A stretch of DNA of 64,000 nt from assembly GCF_023272795.1 (NCBI RefSeq), contig NZ_CP096829.1, positions 2,976,001 through 3,040,000 on the forward strand, written 5' to 3'. The stretch comes from Flavobacterium humidisoli (GTDB lineage: Bacteria; Bacteroidota; Bacteroidia; Flavobacteriales; Flavobacteriaceae). Below the pieces are notes generated by a model that had not been told where the DNA came from, made no database searches, and saw only the letters and a program-made list of their open reading frames with translations. The first letter of the stretch is position 1. Each line of letters begins with the position of its first letter. Below, in pieces: positions 19,100 to 28,032 of the stretch. A program made the position numbers and the translations under genes.

Positions 19100-20641
19100 T
19101 TATTGAATGCTAAAAGTAGTTCCTTCTTTTCCGTCTTTAAGCTGAATTCCTAAAGCAATTAATTGATCGCGAATTTGGTCAGAAAGCGCAAAGTTCTTGT
19201 CTGCTCTAGCTTGATTTCTCATTCCGATAAGCATATTTACTACACCTTCTAATTTTTCGCTATCAGCGTCAGCAGCTTTGTCATCGTTAAGACCTAAAAC
19301 GTCATATACGAAAGCATTCATGGTCTTAGTTAACAATTTTAAGTCTTCGTCACCTATGGTTACTTTTCCATCATTTAGTAAATTAACAAAGCGAACACCT
19401 TCAAATAATTGTGCAATAAGAATAGGTGAATTAAAGTCATCGTTCATAGCATCATAACATGATTGTCTCCAAGTATGAACATTGAAATTACTCTGATAGA
19501 TATCATTTGAATCGCTCTCATATTTTCCAAGTACATTTCCAATGTAGTTATTTCTTTTGAACTCAACTGGTGAATTTAACAGATTTATAGCTTCCATTAA
19601 TCTTTTATATCCTTTTTCGGCGGCCAAAATTGCATCATCAGAAAAATCTAAAATACTTCTGTAGTGTGCTTGAAGCATGAAAAAACGTGTTACTGAAGCA
19701 GAAAATGGTTTGCTTAAAATGTTATTGTCTCCGCTAAGGATTTCACCTGGAAGAATATTATTTCCAGTTGATTTTGCCATTTTCTTTCCGTTTAAGGTAA
19801 GCATATTAGCATGCATCCAATAATTTACCGGAGCCTGACCAGTGCAAGCTTCGTTTTGCGCGATTTCACATTCGTGGTGCGGGAATTTTAAATCCATTCC
19901 ACCTCCGTGAATGTCAAAATGATTGCCAAGATACTTGGTGCTCATTGCAGTACATTCAAGATGCCATCCAGGGAAACCATCGCTCCAAGGTGAAGGCCAT
20001 CTCATGATATGTTCTGGCTCGGCTTTTTTCCAAAGCGCAAAATCCTGTGGATTTCTTTTATCAGATTGTCCGTCAAGATCACGCGTATTGGCCAGCATAT
20101 CGTCGATATTTCTACCACTTAAGATGCCGTAATTATTGGTTTCGTTATATTTTACAACATCAAAATATACCGATCCATTGGCAACGTAACCAATGCCTTT
20201 ATCAATAATTTTTTTGATAATTTCAATTTGCTCAATAATATGTCCCGTCGCTGTAGGTTCAATACTTGGCGGTAAAAAATTGAAAGCTTTTAGAATGTTA
20301 TGGAAATCTACAGTATAGCGCTGTACAACTTCCATTGGCTCCAATTGCTCCAAACGTGCTTTTTTAGCAATTTTATCTTCGCCTTCATCGACATCATCTA
20401 CGATATGCCCAACATCGGTAATATTTCTAACGTAGCGAACTTTATAATCTAAATGCAGAAAATATCTGAAGATTACGTCAAAAGACATAAAAGTTCTCAC
20501 ATTACCTAGGTGAACATTGCTATATACCGTAGGACCACAAACATACATTCCAACGTTTCCTTCATGGATTGGTTTGAAATCTTCTTTTTCGCCAGAAAGC
20601 GAATTGTATATTTTTAGCGGTTGTGTATTGTATAACGGCAT
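19100..20641 (-). CDS. cysS: Cysteinyl-tRNA synthetase
   Basis: A 513-residue class I aminoacyl-tRNA synthetase that charges tRNA-Cys. It shows the N-terminal [17 protein letters not shown] (HIGH-type motif HLGN with the zinc ligand Cys before it), WHLECTAMS and [18 protein letters not shown] (zinc and cysteine site), and the KMSKS-type loop KKMAKSTGN. The helical C-terminal domain follows. Compared with typical lengths of about 460-500 it is slightly long, with an insertion around residues 370-390 ([14 protein letters not shown] region). It starts at [14 protein letters not shown]. Confidence 0.95.
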   Translation of the reverse strand: MPLYNTQPLKIYNSLSGEKEDFKPIHEGNVGMYVCGPTVYSNVHLGNVRTFMSFDVIFRYFLHLDYKVRYVRNITDVGHIVDDVDEGEDKIAKKARLEQLEPMEVVQRYTVDFHNILKAFNFLPPSIEPTATGHIIEQIEIIKKIIDKGIGYVANGSVYFDVVKYNETNNYGILSGRNIDDMLANTRDLDGQSDKRNPQDFALWKKAEPEHIMRWPSPWSDGFPGWHLECTAMSTKYLGNHFDIHGGGMDLKFPHHECEIAQNEACTGQAPVNYWMHANMLTLNGKKMAKSTGNNILPGEILSGDNNILSKPFSASVTRFFMLQAHYRSILDFSDDAILAAEKGYKRLMEAINLLNSPVEFKRNNYIGNVLGKYESDSNDIYQSNFNVHTWRQSCYDAMNDDFNSPILIAQLFEGVRFVNLLNDGKVTIGDEDLKLLTKTMNAFVYDVLGLNDDKAADADSEKLEGVVNMLIGMRNQARADKNFALSDQIRDQLIALGIQLKDGKEGTTFSIQ

Positions 20642-20663
20642 AATTGTTTATTGATGTTTTTTA

Positions 20664-20740
20664 GTAGCTAATCCTGCTATTCGCTATATCTTTTGTGGTG
20701 AACCCCACCACAAAAGGATGCCGCTTCTATCAGGGCTAGA
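20664..20740 (-). repeat. GAAGCGGCATCC structured intergenic element
   Basis: Reads best on the minus strand: TAGC-CCTG, then GATAGAAGCGGCATCC, then an 11-base perfect hairpin (20690-20700 with 20706-20716, core CTTTTGTGGTG), then GATATAGCGAATAGCAGG and GCTA closing the outer stem. So it is a hairpin inside an asymmetric internal loop inside a second stem. From memory the words GATAGAAGCGGCATCC and ATATAGCGGATAGC recur widely between genes in flavobacterial genomes. It sits between folE and cysS and may terminate or attenuate. Confidence 0.6.
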
Positions 20741-20770
20741 CCATAAATATAATAGAATTATTGTATAAAA

Positions 20771-21442
20771 TTAGAACTGAGTGTCTAGTTTTATATAATC
20801 TAAAAATTCTCTCTTCGTTTGTGGATCTTTGAATTTTCCTCCGAATTCAGAAGTTACAGTACTGCTTTCGATATCTTTAATTCCGCGAGAGTTTACGCAA
20901 AGGTGTTTTGCATCGATAACACAGGCAACATCTTCTGTTCCTAAAGCTTTTTGTAATTCTTGAACAATCTGCATGGTAAGACGCTCTTGTACTTGAGGTC
21001 TTTTTGCATAATACTCAACGATACGATTCATTTTTGATAAACCGATAACGCGTCCGCTTGAGATATAAGCTACGTGAGCACGTCCAATAATTGGCAGTAA
21101 ATGGTGTTCGCAAGTAGAATAAACCGTAATGTTTTTTTCTACAAGCATTTCGCCATATTTATAATTGTTGTCAAAAGTAGAAGCTTTTGGCTGTTTTGCA
21201 GGGTTAAGACCACCAAAAATTTCCTTTACAAACATTTTTGCAACTCGGTTTGGAGTTCCTTTGATGCTGTCATCTGTCAAATCCATTCCAAGAGTCTGCA
21301 GAATGTTTTCAACATCTTTTTTAATTTTTTCTATTTTTTCTTCGTCAGTTATATCAAAAGCATCTTCTCTTAGAGGATTTTTTGCATTACTGCTAAAGTG
21401 ATTATCTCCTATTTCGTCTAAAAATTCTTCGTTGTTTATCAT
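20771..21442 (-). CDS. folE: GTP cyclohydrolase I
   Basis: A 223-residue enzyme converting GTP to dihydroneopterin triphosphate, the first step of folate (and pterin) synthesis. The C-terminal catalytic domain has TPNRVAKMF, the zinc-binding STCEHHLLPIIGRAHVAYI, KMNRIVEYYAKRPQVQERLT and DAKHLCVNSRGIKDIESSTVTSEFGG, all conserved. The first 35 residues are acidic and variable. It lies upstream of cysS on the minus strand, with the structured repeat element between them. Confidence 0.95.
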   Translation of the reverse strand: MINNEEFLDEIGDNHFSSNAKNPLREDAFDITDEEKIEKIKKDVENILQTLGMDLTDDSIKGTPNRVAKMFVKEIFGGLNPAKQPKASTFDNNYKYGEMLVEKNITVYSTCEHHLLPIIGRAHVAYISSGRVIGLSKMNRIVEYYAKRPQVQERLTMQIVQELQKALGTEDVACVIDAKHLCVNSRGIKDIESSTVTSEFGGKFKDPQTKREFLDYIKLDTQF

Positions 21443-21589
21443 TAAAAACTACTATTAGTATATGTATTCCTTTTTAAGGCGGTAAAGATAATTAATAAAT
21501 AGGAAACCTTTTCTATGGTTTTTAGGATTTAATTACTCCTTTTTGGATATAATCTAAAATTTGAAGCCAAATACCCTTATTAGAAGCAA

Positions 21590-21622
21590 AAAAGACAACA
21601 ACGAAAAACGTTATTGCCTTTT
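21590..21622 (-). terminator. Terminator of the aminotransferase gene
   Basis: Imperfect stem 21590-21603 with 21609-21622 (core CAACAACG facing CGTTATTG, with G-T pairs). On the minus strand it is followed by a T run, and it lies 22 bases beyond the stop codon. Confidence 0.65.
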
Positions 21623-21644
21623 TAAATCTATTATAATGAATTGA

Positions 21645-22841
21645 TTATCTGTTATTATAAACCAATAAAGCTTCCTTTAAAATATTTACCGCTGTAATCA
21701 AATCTTTTTTGTTTAAAACATAAGCAATACGAACCTGATTTAATCCCATTCCAGGTGTCGAATAGAAACCTTTGGCAGGAGCAATCATTACCGTTTCGCC
21801 ATTTAAATGGTAACTTTCAAGAAGCCATTGCGCAAAATCGTCCGAATCTTTTATCGGAAGTTCTGCAATACAATAAAAAGCACCTTTTGGTTTTGTTACA
21901 ATAACGCCTTCAATTTTATTTAATTCGGCAATCAGTGTGTCGCGGCGTTCTTTATATTCTGCAATTACTTCATCAAAATAACTTTGAGGTGTATCAATTG
22001 CAGCTTCGCAGGCAATTTGTTCAATTGTTGGCGGACTCAAACGTGCTTGAGCAAATTTCATTACTGTTGCTAAAACGTCTTTGTTTTTTGTTACCAAACA
22101 TCCAATTCTTGCGCCGCACATACTGTAGCGTTTAGAAACAGAATCGACCATAATTACGTTTTGCTGCACATCTTCTAAATTCATTACAGAAAAATGAACA
22201 TCATCTCCATCGTATAAAAATTCACGATACACTTCATCTGCGATTAAGTATAAATCGTGTTTTTTAATTAAACCAGCCAGTTGTTTAATTTCTGCTTCAG
22301 AATATAAATATCCAGTCGGATTTCCAGGATTGCAAATCAGAATGGCCTTTGTTTTGGGTGTAATTAATTTTTCAACTTCTTCAATACTTGGTAATGCAAA
22401 AGCAGTTTCGATAGTAGAAACTAATGGAACTACAGTTGCACTTGTTGAAGATGCAAAAGCATGATAATTAGCATAAAAAGGTTCTGGGATAATAATTTCA
22501 TCTCCAGGATCTGTAATTGTGGCCAGTGCAAAAAGTAAGGCTTCAGAACCACCAGTAGTTACAATGATGTCTTCTGTATTAACGTTTACATTTTGGCGCT
22601 GGTAAAATTCTGCTAATTTTTTTCTATAGCTTTCATATCCGGCAGACGGACTGTATTCTATAAGAGTTAAATCAATATTTTTTACCGCCTCGATGGCCAC
22701 TTCCGGTGTCTTGATATCCGGTTGACCAATGTTTAAGTGATACACCTTGTGTCCTTTTTTCTTTGCTAAATCAGCAAAAGGAGCCAGCTTGCGTATCGGA
22801 GATTCGGGCATGTTTTTTCCCTTGAGTGAAATTGTCGGCAT
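21645..22841 (-). CDS. Pyridoxal-phosphate aminotransferase, class I (aspartate type)
   Basis: A 398-residue fold-type I PLP enzyme. Visible motifs are LNIGQPDIKTP near the N-terminus, TTGGSEAL, NPGNPTGYLYSEAEI, the LIADEVYREFLYDG aspartate/tyrosine pair that contacts PLP, and the Schiff-base lysine in DSVSKRYSMCGARIGC. A C-terminal arginine in NQVRIAYVL binds the substrate carboxylate. These fit the Ib aspartate aminotransferase group. The exact amino acid cannot be read from the sequence. It is divergent from the aspartyl protease gene at 22965. Confidence 0.9.
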   Translation of the reverse strand: MPTISLKGKNMPESPIRKLAPFADLAKKKGHKVYHLNIGQPDIKTPEVAIEAVKNIDLTLIEYSPSAGYESYRKKLAEFYQRQNVNVNTEDIIVTTGGSEALLFALATITDPGDEIIIPEPFYANYHAFASSTSATVVPLVSTIETAFALPSIEEVEKLITPKTKAILICNPGNPTGYLYSEAEIKQLAGLIKKHDLYLIADEVYREFLYDGDDVHFSVMNLEDVQQNVIMVDSVSKRYSMCGARIGCLVTKNKDVLATVMKFAQARLSPPTIEQIACEAAIDTPQSYFDEVIAEYKERRDTLIAELNKIEGVIVTKPKGAFYCIAELPIKDSDDFAQWLLESYHLNGETVMIAPAKGFYSTPGMGLNQVRIAYVLNKKDLITAVNILKEALLVYNNR

Positions 22842-22964
22842 GAGTATAAATTATTGAAGTGCAAATTTGCATATTTTTTTCGTATTTAACGTAAATAATA
22901 AGGGTACTTCTAAAAATGTAACAATAATAAATATATTTACTAATTTTATAATAAAATATTGTCA

Positions 22965-24290
22965 ATGAAAAAATATATAGTATTGTTTTTTGGGTTATTC
23001 TTACCTTTTTTGCTTTTTGGACAAGGCGATTTCATATTAGAAAACAATGCAACTAAGGCTACAATACCTTTTAAATTGATTAACAACCTTATTTTTATTC
23101 CTATAAAAGTAAATGGAGTCGAACTAAATTTTCTGTTGGATTCGGGCGTCGAAGAAACAATTCTGTTTAGTATGGAAGAACAACAAGAAGTTAGTTTTAA
23201 TAATGTTGTAAAGATTAAACTTCGTGGTTTAGGAAGTGAAGAGGAAATAGAAGGTCTAAAATCGACAAAAAATATTCTAGAAACTCATGGTCTCAAATCA
23301 AACGATCATATGGTTTTTATTATCCTAGATCAAAGTTTTAATTTGTCTTCTCATATCGGAATTCCTGTCAACGGAATTATCGGTCACAAATTCTTTAGAG
23401 ACAATTTTGTCGAAGTTAATTATCAGAAAAAGAAAATAATAGTTCACGCAAAGACTGCTAAGTATCAAGAAAAACTAGAAAAAAAGTTCAAAATGGTTCC
23501 GATAACTGTTGAAAAAGCGAAACCATACATCATGACAACAGCGACAGTTAATAATGAGCAAGTTCCAGCTAAGCTTCTAATTGATATTGGAAATAGCGAT
23601 GCTTTCTGGATTTTTGAAAATGATAAAATCAAACTCCCAAATAAAAATTTTCCAGACTTTTTAGGAAAAGGATTTAGTGGAGACATTGAAGGACATCGTG
23701 CTAAAATTGATAAATTTTCTATTGACGAATTTGATTTTAAAAAGCCAATTGTTTCTTTTCCAGATTCTGCTTCAGTTCGCAACGTTAAGATGGTTCCAGG
23801 ACGTATAGGATCTGTTGGAGGCGAAGTTTTGAAACGATTTACTTTGGTTTTAGACTATGGAGGAAAAAAACTGTACTTGAAAAAAAATGGGAAATTTGGA
23901 GAACCATTTACATATAATAAAAGCGGAATCACGGTTCAGCACAACGGACTTCAGTGGGTACAGGAAACAGTGCATTTAGAAACCGTACGAGTTGCATCTT
24001 CAATGGGAGAATTGCAGGAAAAGGACAAAAACGACAATAACTTTAAATATAAATTTGCTCTTAAGCCTGTTTATGAAATAGTGAATGTGCGAAAAAATTC
24101 TGCTGCCGAAAAATGCGGATTGCTTAAAGGAGATATTATTGTCAGTATTAACAAAACGCAGCCCTATAAATATACTCTCCAGCAAATAAATAATCTTTTA
24201 AAATCAGAAGATGATGTATGGATTAATCTTGAAGTCGAACGAAATAGTTTGGTGCTTAAATTTAGATTTAAACTGGAAGATGAACTGTAA
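22965..24290 (+). CDS. Retropepsin-like aspartyl protease with C-terminal PDZ domain
   Basis: A 441-residue exported protein. I start it at the ATG at 22965; an in-frame TTG two codons earlier is less likely. The signal peptide ends near FGQ (residue 20). The first protease lobe has FLLDSGVEETILF (Asp59-Ser-Gly), and the second lobe has LLIDIGNSDAFW (Asp-Ile-Gly, less canonical). The last 80 residues resemble a PDZ domain (VRKNSAAEKCGLLKGDIIVSIN). PDZ-coupled aspartyl proteases are common in Bacteroidetes; targets are unknown. The degenerate second DxG could mean reduced activity. Confidence 0.82.
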   Translation: MKKYIVLFFGLFLPFLLFGQGDFILENNATKATIPFKLINNLIFIPIKVNGVELNFLLDSGVEETILFSMEEQQEVSFNNVVKIKLRGLGSEEEIEGLKSTKNILETHGLKSNDHMVFIILDQSFNLSSHIGIPVNGIIGHKFFRDNFVEVNYQKKKIIVHAKTAKYQEKLEKKFKMVPITVEKAKPYIMTTATVNNEQVPAKLLIDIGNSDAFWIFENDKIKLPNKNFPDFLGKGFSGDIEGHRAKIDKFSIDEFDFKKPIVSFPDSASVRNVKMVPGRIGSVGGEVLKRFTLVLDYGGKKLYLKKNGKFGEPFTYNKSGITVQHNGLQWVQETVHLETVRVASSMGELQEKDKNDNNFKYKFALKPVYEIVNVRKNSAAEKCGLLKGDIIVSINKTQPYKYTLQQINNLLKSEDDVWINLEVERNSLVLKFRFKLEDEL

Positions 24291-24437
24291 AAGATTGAAT
24301 TATAGTATTTGGTCGATTTTTAAAAACCGCGTTTTATGTTGCTATATTGAAGGAATGACTGTTTTTTGTGAAAATAAGTTTGTTAAAAATTAGTTTTTTG
24401 GTTAAATATTTTCTTATGTTTAACAAAAAATTAATCT

Positions 24438-27074
24438 ATGGCAAAAAACTACATTAGCTACTTACATTTTGTATTGTTTTTTATTTTTTTTACCGTTCTT
24501 CCTTCAAAACTAACGGCACAATGTGCTGGTGTTGATAACGTAAATGAATTAATTTGCGATGTTACTAATCCAATATATCAATCCGTAAATTTATTTTCTT
24601 TGTTAGGCGGTTCTCCAGTTCCTGGCGGAACATGGACAGATGATAATAATTTGCAAGGCCTAAATCCTTCTACTGGTATTTTAAATGCGCAGTATATTCT
24701 TAGCGGAGGAGAATATCACTATACCTACACGGCTCCAGCTACTTCGGGCTGTACAGATAATAAATCAGTAGTTACAATTACTATAGGTGCATACGTTGGA
24801 GTGGGATCTGAAGCAACAGTTTGTAACGAAAACAACTTTTTTAATCTTTTTACGGCTTTTGATAGTAAGGTAATGGGACCGCATGTAAACGGAAGATTTA
24901 CCACAGATACAGGTCAGCCTGTAGAATCTACAATAGCGATCGGACAATATACAACCAAAACGACACTTAACTTCATTTATACTGTGCCACCAGTGCTTGC
25001 TTGTTCTCCTAGCTCAAAATCGACCAATGTGCAAGTGACCATTTATATAGCTCCGAAAATAGGAAAACCACAAGATTTGGAGTTATGCGGAACGACAGAT
25101 TTGGCAGGTTACACCAATCTAGATTTATTTGACCAGCTAATTGGAGGAGACAGAGGTGGTACCTGGACGGGTATAGGTTTAACCTCTGCCATAGATCATA
25201 ATATTAATCTTCAAGAATTGTTTGATACGAATGGACCTGGAGTATATTCTTACACCTATACTGTTTTAGCAGTTCCTGGTAATAATATATGCGCCAATAA
25301 AGATGTCAAAGTAAATATAACTCTAGAAAAAAGACTTGATTTTACAGGATCTAAAATTGAAGCAAGTAAAGATATTTGCGAATCTGAAATTTCAACAGCG
25401 ACTTATTCGGCAAAAATTACGCAAGGGCTAGATAATATTCCTAATGGAACATACGATGTCAATTTTAGTGTTGTCGGTCCAGGAGTGTCATCATCTGAAA
25501 ATGTAAGGGGAAATTTTGTGAATGGCGAATTTAATTTCCCAATACGATCGTCTTATTTTAAGCAAGTAGGAGAGTATACTATTACTGTTACAGGTATAAC
25601 GTCTACAACAAGCAAAGGAACATGTGTAAACATATTTAATCCGTTTTCAACTATTTTAAAGATTTATCCGTTGCCACGCTTAAATGATGCTACATTAACA
25701 GCGCTTCCAATTTGCCAAAATGATGTGGCAACAATTGAAATTGCTGCACCTCAATTACTTGATGGGCTTTATCGTATTTCCTACAATATAAACGGAGATA
25801 ATCTAGCTCTAGGCGAAACAGCAGAAATACAGTCTGTTGGCGGAAAAGCATCATTTACAATTCCAGGCAACTTGAGCAGAAGAAGCGGATTGTCTGTAAT
25901 TACTATTTATAGCATAACAAATATTACCAATCCTTCACCACAATGTACCAATACAGCAAATGTTGCAGGAAATCTGTATATAAATCCATTGCCAAATGCC
26001 ATAACAGTAAAAGCTGCGGTAAAAGATTATTGTTTGAATGCGCCTGTTACCGTTGCCGTTTCAGGATTAGAAACTTTAGCTAATGTGAGTATTTCTTATG
26101 CATTGTCAGAAGCTAATATTTCTGCGGTACAAACCGTTACAAAAGCAGTAGCAAATGGTAAGCTAGATTTTGTCATTCCTGCTGAATTGCTTTTAAATGC
26201 AGGTGAGACAAAAATTACATTATTGAATCTAACGAATACAGTTACAAATTGTGATGTAGATTTAATCAACGTTACAGATAATTTTATAATAAATCCGATT
26301 CCTCCAGGGCCAATTGTTTCAGATCAGCAATTTTGTAAAGTTGATGAAGCTGTAATTGCCAATTTAGAGCCAAAGGGAACTCAGTACAAATGGTACAATT
26401 CTGCAACAGCAACTACGCCACTTGCAGTTGATTATGTTTTAAAAACAGAAGATTATTTCATTAGGGAAACTTCCGCTACAGGCTGCGTTTCAGAACCTGC
26501 AAAAGTTTCGGTGCTTATAAACGATACGCCTGCGCCGGAAATGAATGAAACGGCAGATTTTTGCGGACTGGCGAATCCAAAAATAAGTGATCTTTCTAAT
26601 AAAACAAATGTTCCAGCAACGGTGGCCTGGTATGATGCGGTAGATGGAAATTTACTGGCTTCAACTACATTATTGGTTCATAATACGACTTATTATGGAT
26701 ATGATTTAAATGAAACAACCCACTGTTTGTCAGAAAATTATAAAGAAGTAAAAGTTTCACTTCAAGACTGCGAGGTCGCACAGTATGAGTTCTTTATTCC
26801 AGATGGATTCTCGCCAAACGGAGACGGTGTAAACGATTCGTTTGTGATAAAAGATATTGAATTTTTATATCCAAATTATACACTTGAAATTTATAATAGA
26901 TACGGAAACGGAATGTATAAAGGAGATAATAATAAACCTGCTTGGGATGGCAAAAATTACGAAAAAAGCGGTATCGCTGGAGGTATTGCACCCAATGGAG
27001 TTTATTTTTATGTGTTGCATTTCAATAAAGACAATAAACCGCCACAGCAAGGCCGTCTTTATTTAAATCGATAA
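24438..27074 (+). CDS. Large secreted protein with CHU_C type IX secretion signal (type B)
   Basis: An 878-residue exported protein. The signal peptide ends near LTAQC (residue 28). The body consists of several Ig/PKD-like beta repeats with recurrent GGTWTG or GGTWTDD loops and paired cysteines, typical of surface adhesins. The last 100 residues form the gliding-motility-associated C-terminal domain: FFIPDGFSPNGDGVNDSF, then YTLEIYNRYGN, WDGKNY and PNGVYFYVLHF. This is the type B sorting signal for the type IX secretion system. It is followed within 30 bases by a PorP/SprF gene and then an OmpA-like gene, the usual partner arrangement. Confidence 0.9.
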   Translation: MAKNYISYLHFVLFFIFFTVLPSKLTAQCAGVDNVNELICDVTNPIYQSVNLFSLLGGSPVPGGTWTDDNNLQGLNPSTGILNAQYILSGGEYHYTYTAPATSGCTDNKSVVTITIGAYVGVGSEATVCNENNFFNLFTAFDSKVMGPHVNGRFTTDTGQPVESTIAIGQYTTKTTLNFIYTVPPVLACSPSSKSTNVQVTIYIAPKIGKPQDLELCGTTDLAGYTNLDLFDQLIGGDRGGTWTGIGLTSAIDHNINLQELFDTNGPGVYSYTYTVLAVPGNNICANKDVKVNITLEKRLDFTGSKIEASKDICESEISTATYSAKITQGLDNIPNGTYDVNFSVVGPGVSSSENVRGNFVNGEFNFPIRSSYFKQVGEYTITVTGITSTTSKGTCVNIFNPFSTILKIYPLPRLNDATLTALPICQNDVATIEIAAPQLLDGLYRISYNINGDNLALGETAEIQSVGGKASFTIPGNLSRRSGLSVITIYSITNITNPSPQCTNTANVAGNLYINPLPNAITVKAAVKDYCLNAPVTVAVSGLETLANVSISYALSEANISAVQTVTKAVANGKLDFVIPAELLLNAGETKITLLNLTNTVTNCDVDLINVTDNFIINPIPPGPIVSDQQFCKVDEAVIANLEPKGTQYKWYNSATATTPLAVDYVLKTEDYFIRETSATGCVSEPAKVSVLINDTPAPEMNETADFCGLANPKISDLSNKTNVPATVAWYDAVDGNLLASTTLLVHNTTYYGYDLNETTHCLSENYKEVKVSLQDCEVAQYEFFIPDGFSPNGDGVNDSFVIKDIEFLYPNYTLEIYNRYGNGMYKGDNNKPAWDGKNYEKSGIAGGIAPNGVYFYVLHFNKDNKPPQQGRLYLNR

Positions 27075-27104
27075 AACCTTTTTACATTTTAATATAATTT
27101 TCAA

Positions 27105-28031
27105 ATGAAAAAAATAATACTTCTAATAAATTTCCTTCTCTATTTATCCGTTTCTGCTCAGCAAGATCCAGAGTACACACATTATATGTATAATATGAGT
27201 GTTGTCAATCCTGCGTATGCGACTGGAGTTCCTGCCATGATGAATTTTGGAGGATTGTACAGAACGCAATGGGTTGGTGCTTATGGCGCTCCAAAAACAT
27301 TTACCTTTTTTGGACACACAGCCATTAACGACAAAATAGAAGCTGGTATTTCATTCCTTTCAGATGATATAGGAGATGGAGCTAAAAAAGAGAATAATGT
27401 TTATGCCGATTTTGCCTATGTTTTAAAACTAGGAGGAAAAAATAAATTGTCTCTGGGTTTAAAAGCTGGATTTTCGTCTATGCAAAGCAATTTTAATGGT
27501 TTTCGTTTTACAGATCCTCAAACAGATATTGCTTTTTCAGAAAATATAAATGCAACAAAACCTAATATTGGAGTTGGGGCGTATTATTTTAGAGATAATC
27601 TATATGTAGGGTTGTCTGCCCCAAACTTATTGAAGTCAAAATATATTGAAGAAAAATCAGGAGTGAATGCTTTTGGTTCCGAAGAGATTCATACTTTTTT
27701 AACTGCTGGTTATGTTTTTCAGCTGAACAATGCATTGAAATTGAAACCCGCATTTATGTCAAAATTTGTAAAAGGCGCGCCAATAACTTTAGATGTTTCA
27801 GCGAATGTTCTCTACAACGAAAAGTTCGAATTTGGAGCTTCTTATAGAATAGATGATTCTGTCAGTGCGCTTTTCAATATTAACGTCACGCCGACATTAA
27901 GAGTGGGATACGCCTACGACTATACGCTTACAAACTTTGGACAGTTTAATTCTGGAACACACGAAATTATGCTGTTGTTCGATCTGGACTTGTTAGGAAA
28001 AGGATTTGATAAATCTCCAAGATTCTTCTAA
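27105..28031 (+). CDS. PorP/SprF family type IX secretion membrane protein
   Basis: A 308-residue outer membrane barrel protein with a signal peptide ending SVSAQ. The N-terminal QQDPEYTHYMYNMSVVNPAYATG is the PorP/SprF hallmark, followed by GGLYRTQWVGAYGAPKTFTF. Proteins of this family are needed to secrete or anchor particular type B cargo such as the SprB adhesin of F. johnsoniae. It lies directly between the CHU_C protein and the OmpA-like gene; I infer it serves the adjacent cargo. It is separated by one base from the next gene. Confidence 0.92.
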   Translation: MKKIILLINFLLYLSVSAQQDPEYTHYMYNMSVVNPAYATGVPAMMNFGGLYRTQWVGAYGAPKTFTFFGHTAINDKIEAGISFLSDDIGDGAKKENNVYADFAYVLKLGGKNKLSLGLKAGFSSMQSNFNGFRFTDPQTDIAFSENINATKPNIGVGAYYFRDNLYVGLSAPNLLKSKYIEEKSGVNAFGSEEIHTFLTAGYVFQLNNALKLKPAFMSKFVKGAPITLDVSANVLYNEKFEFGASYRIDDSVSALFNINVTPTLRVGYAYDYTLTNFGQFNSGTHEIMLLFDLDLLGKGFDKSPRFF

Positions 28032-28032
28032 A

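Noticed and set aside
24211..24393. 60-codon frame overlapping the end of the aspartyl protease gene
   Set aside because: It is an out-of-frame shadow of the protease coding region with no own start signal.
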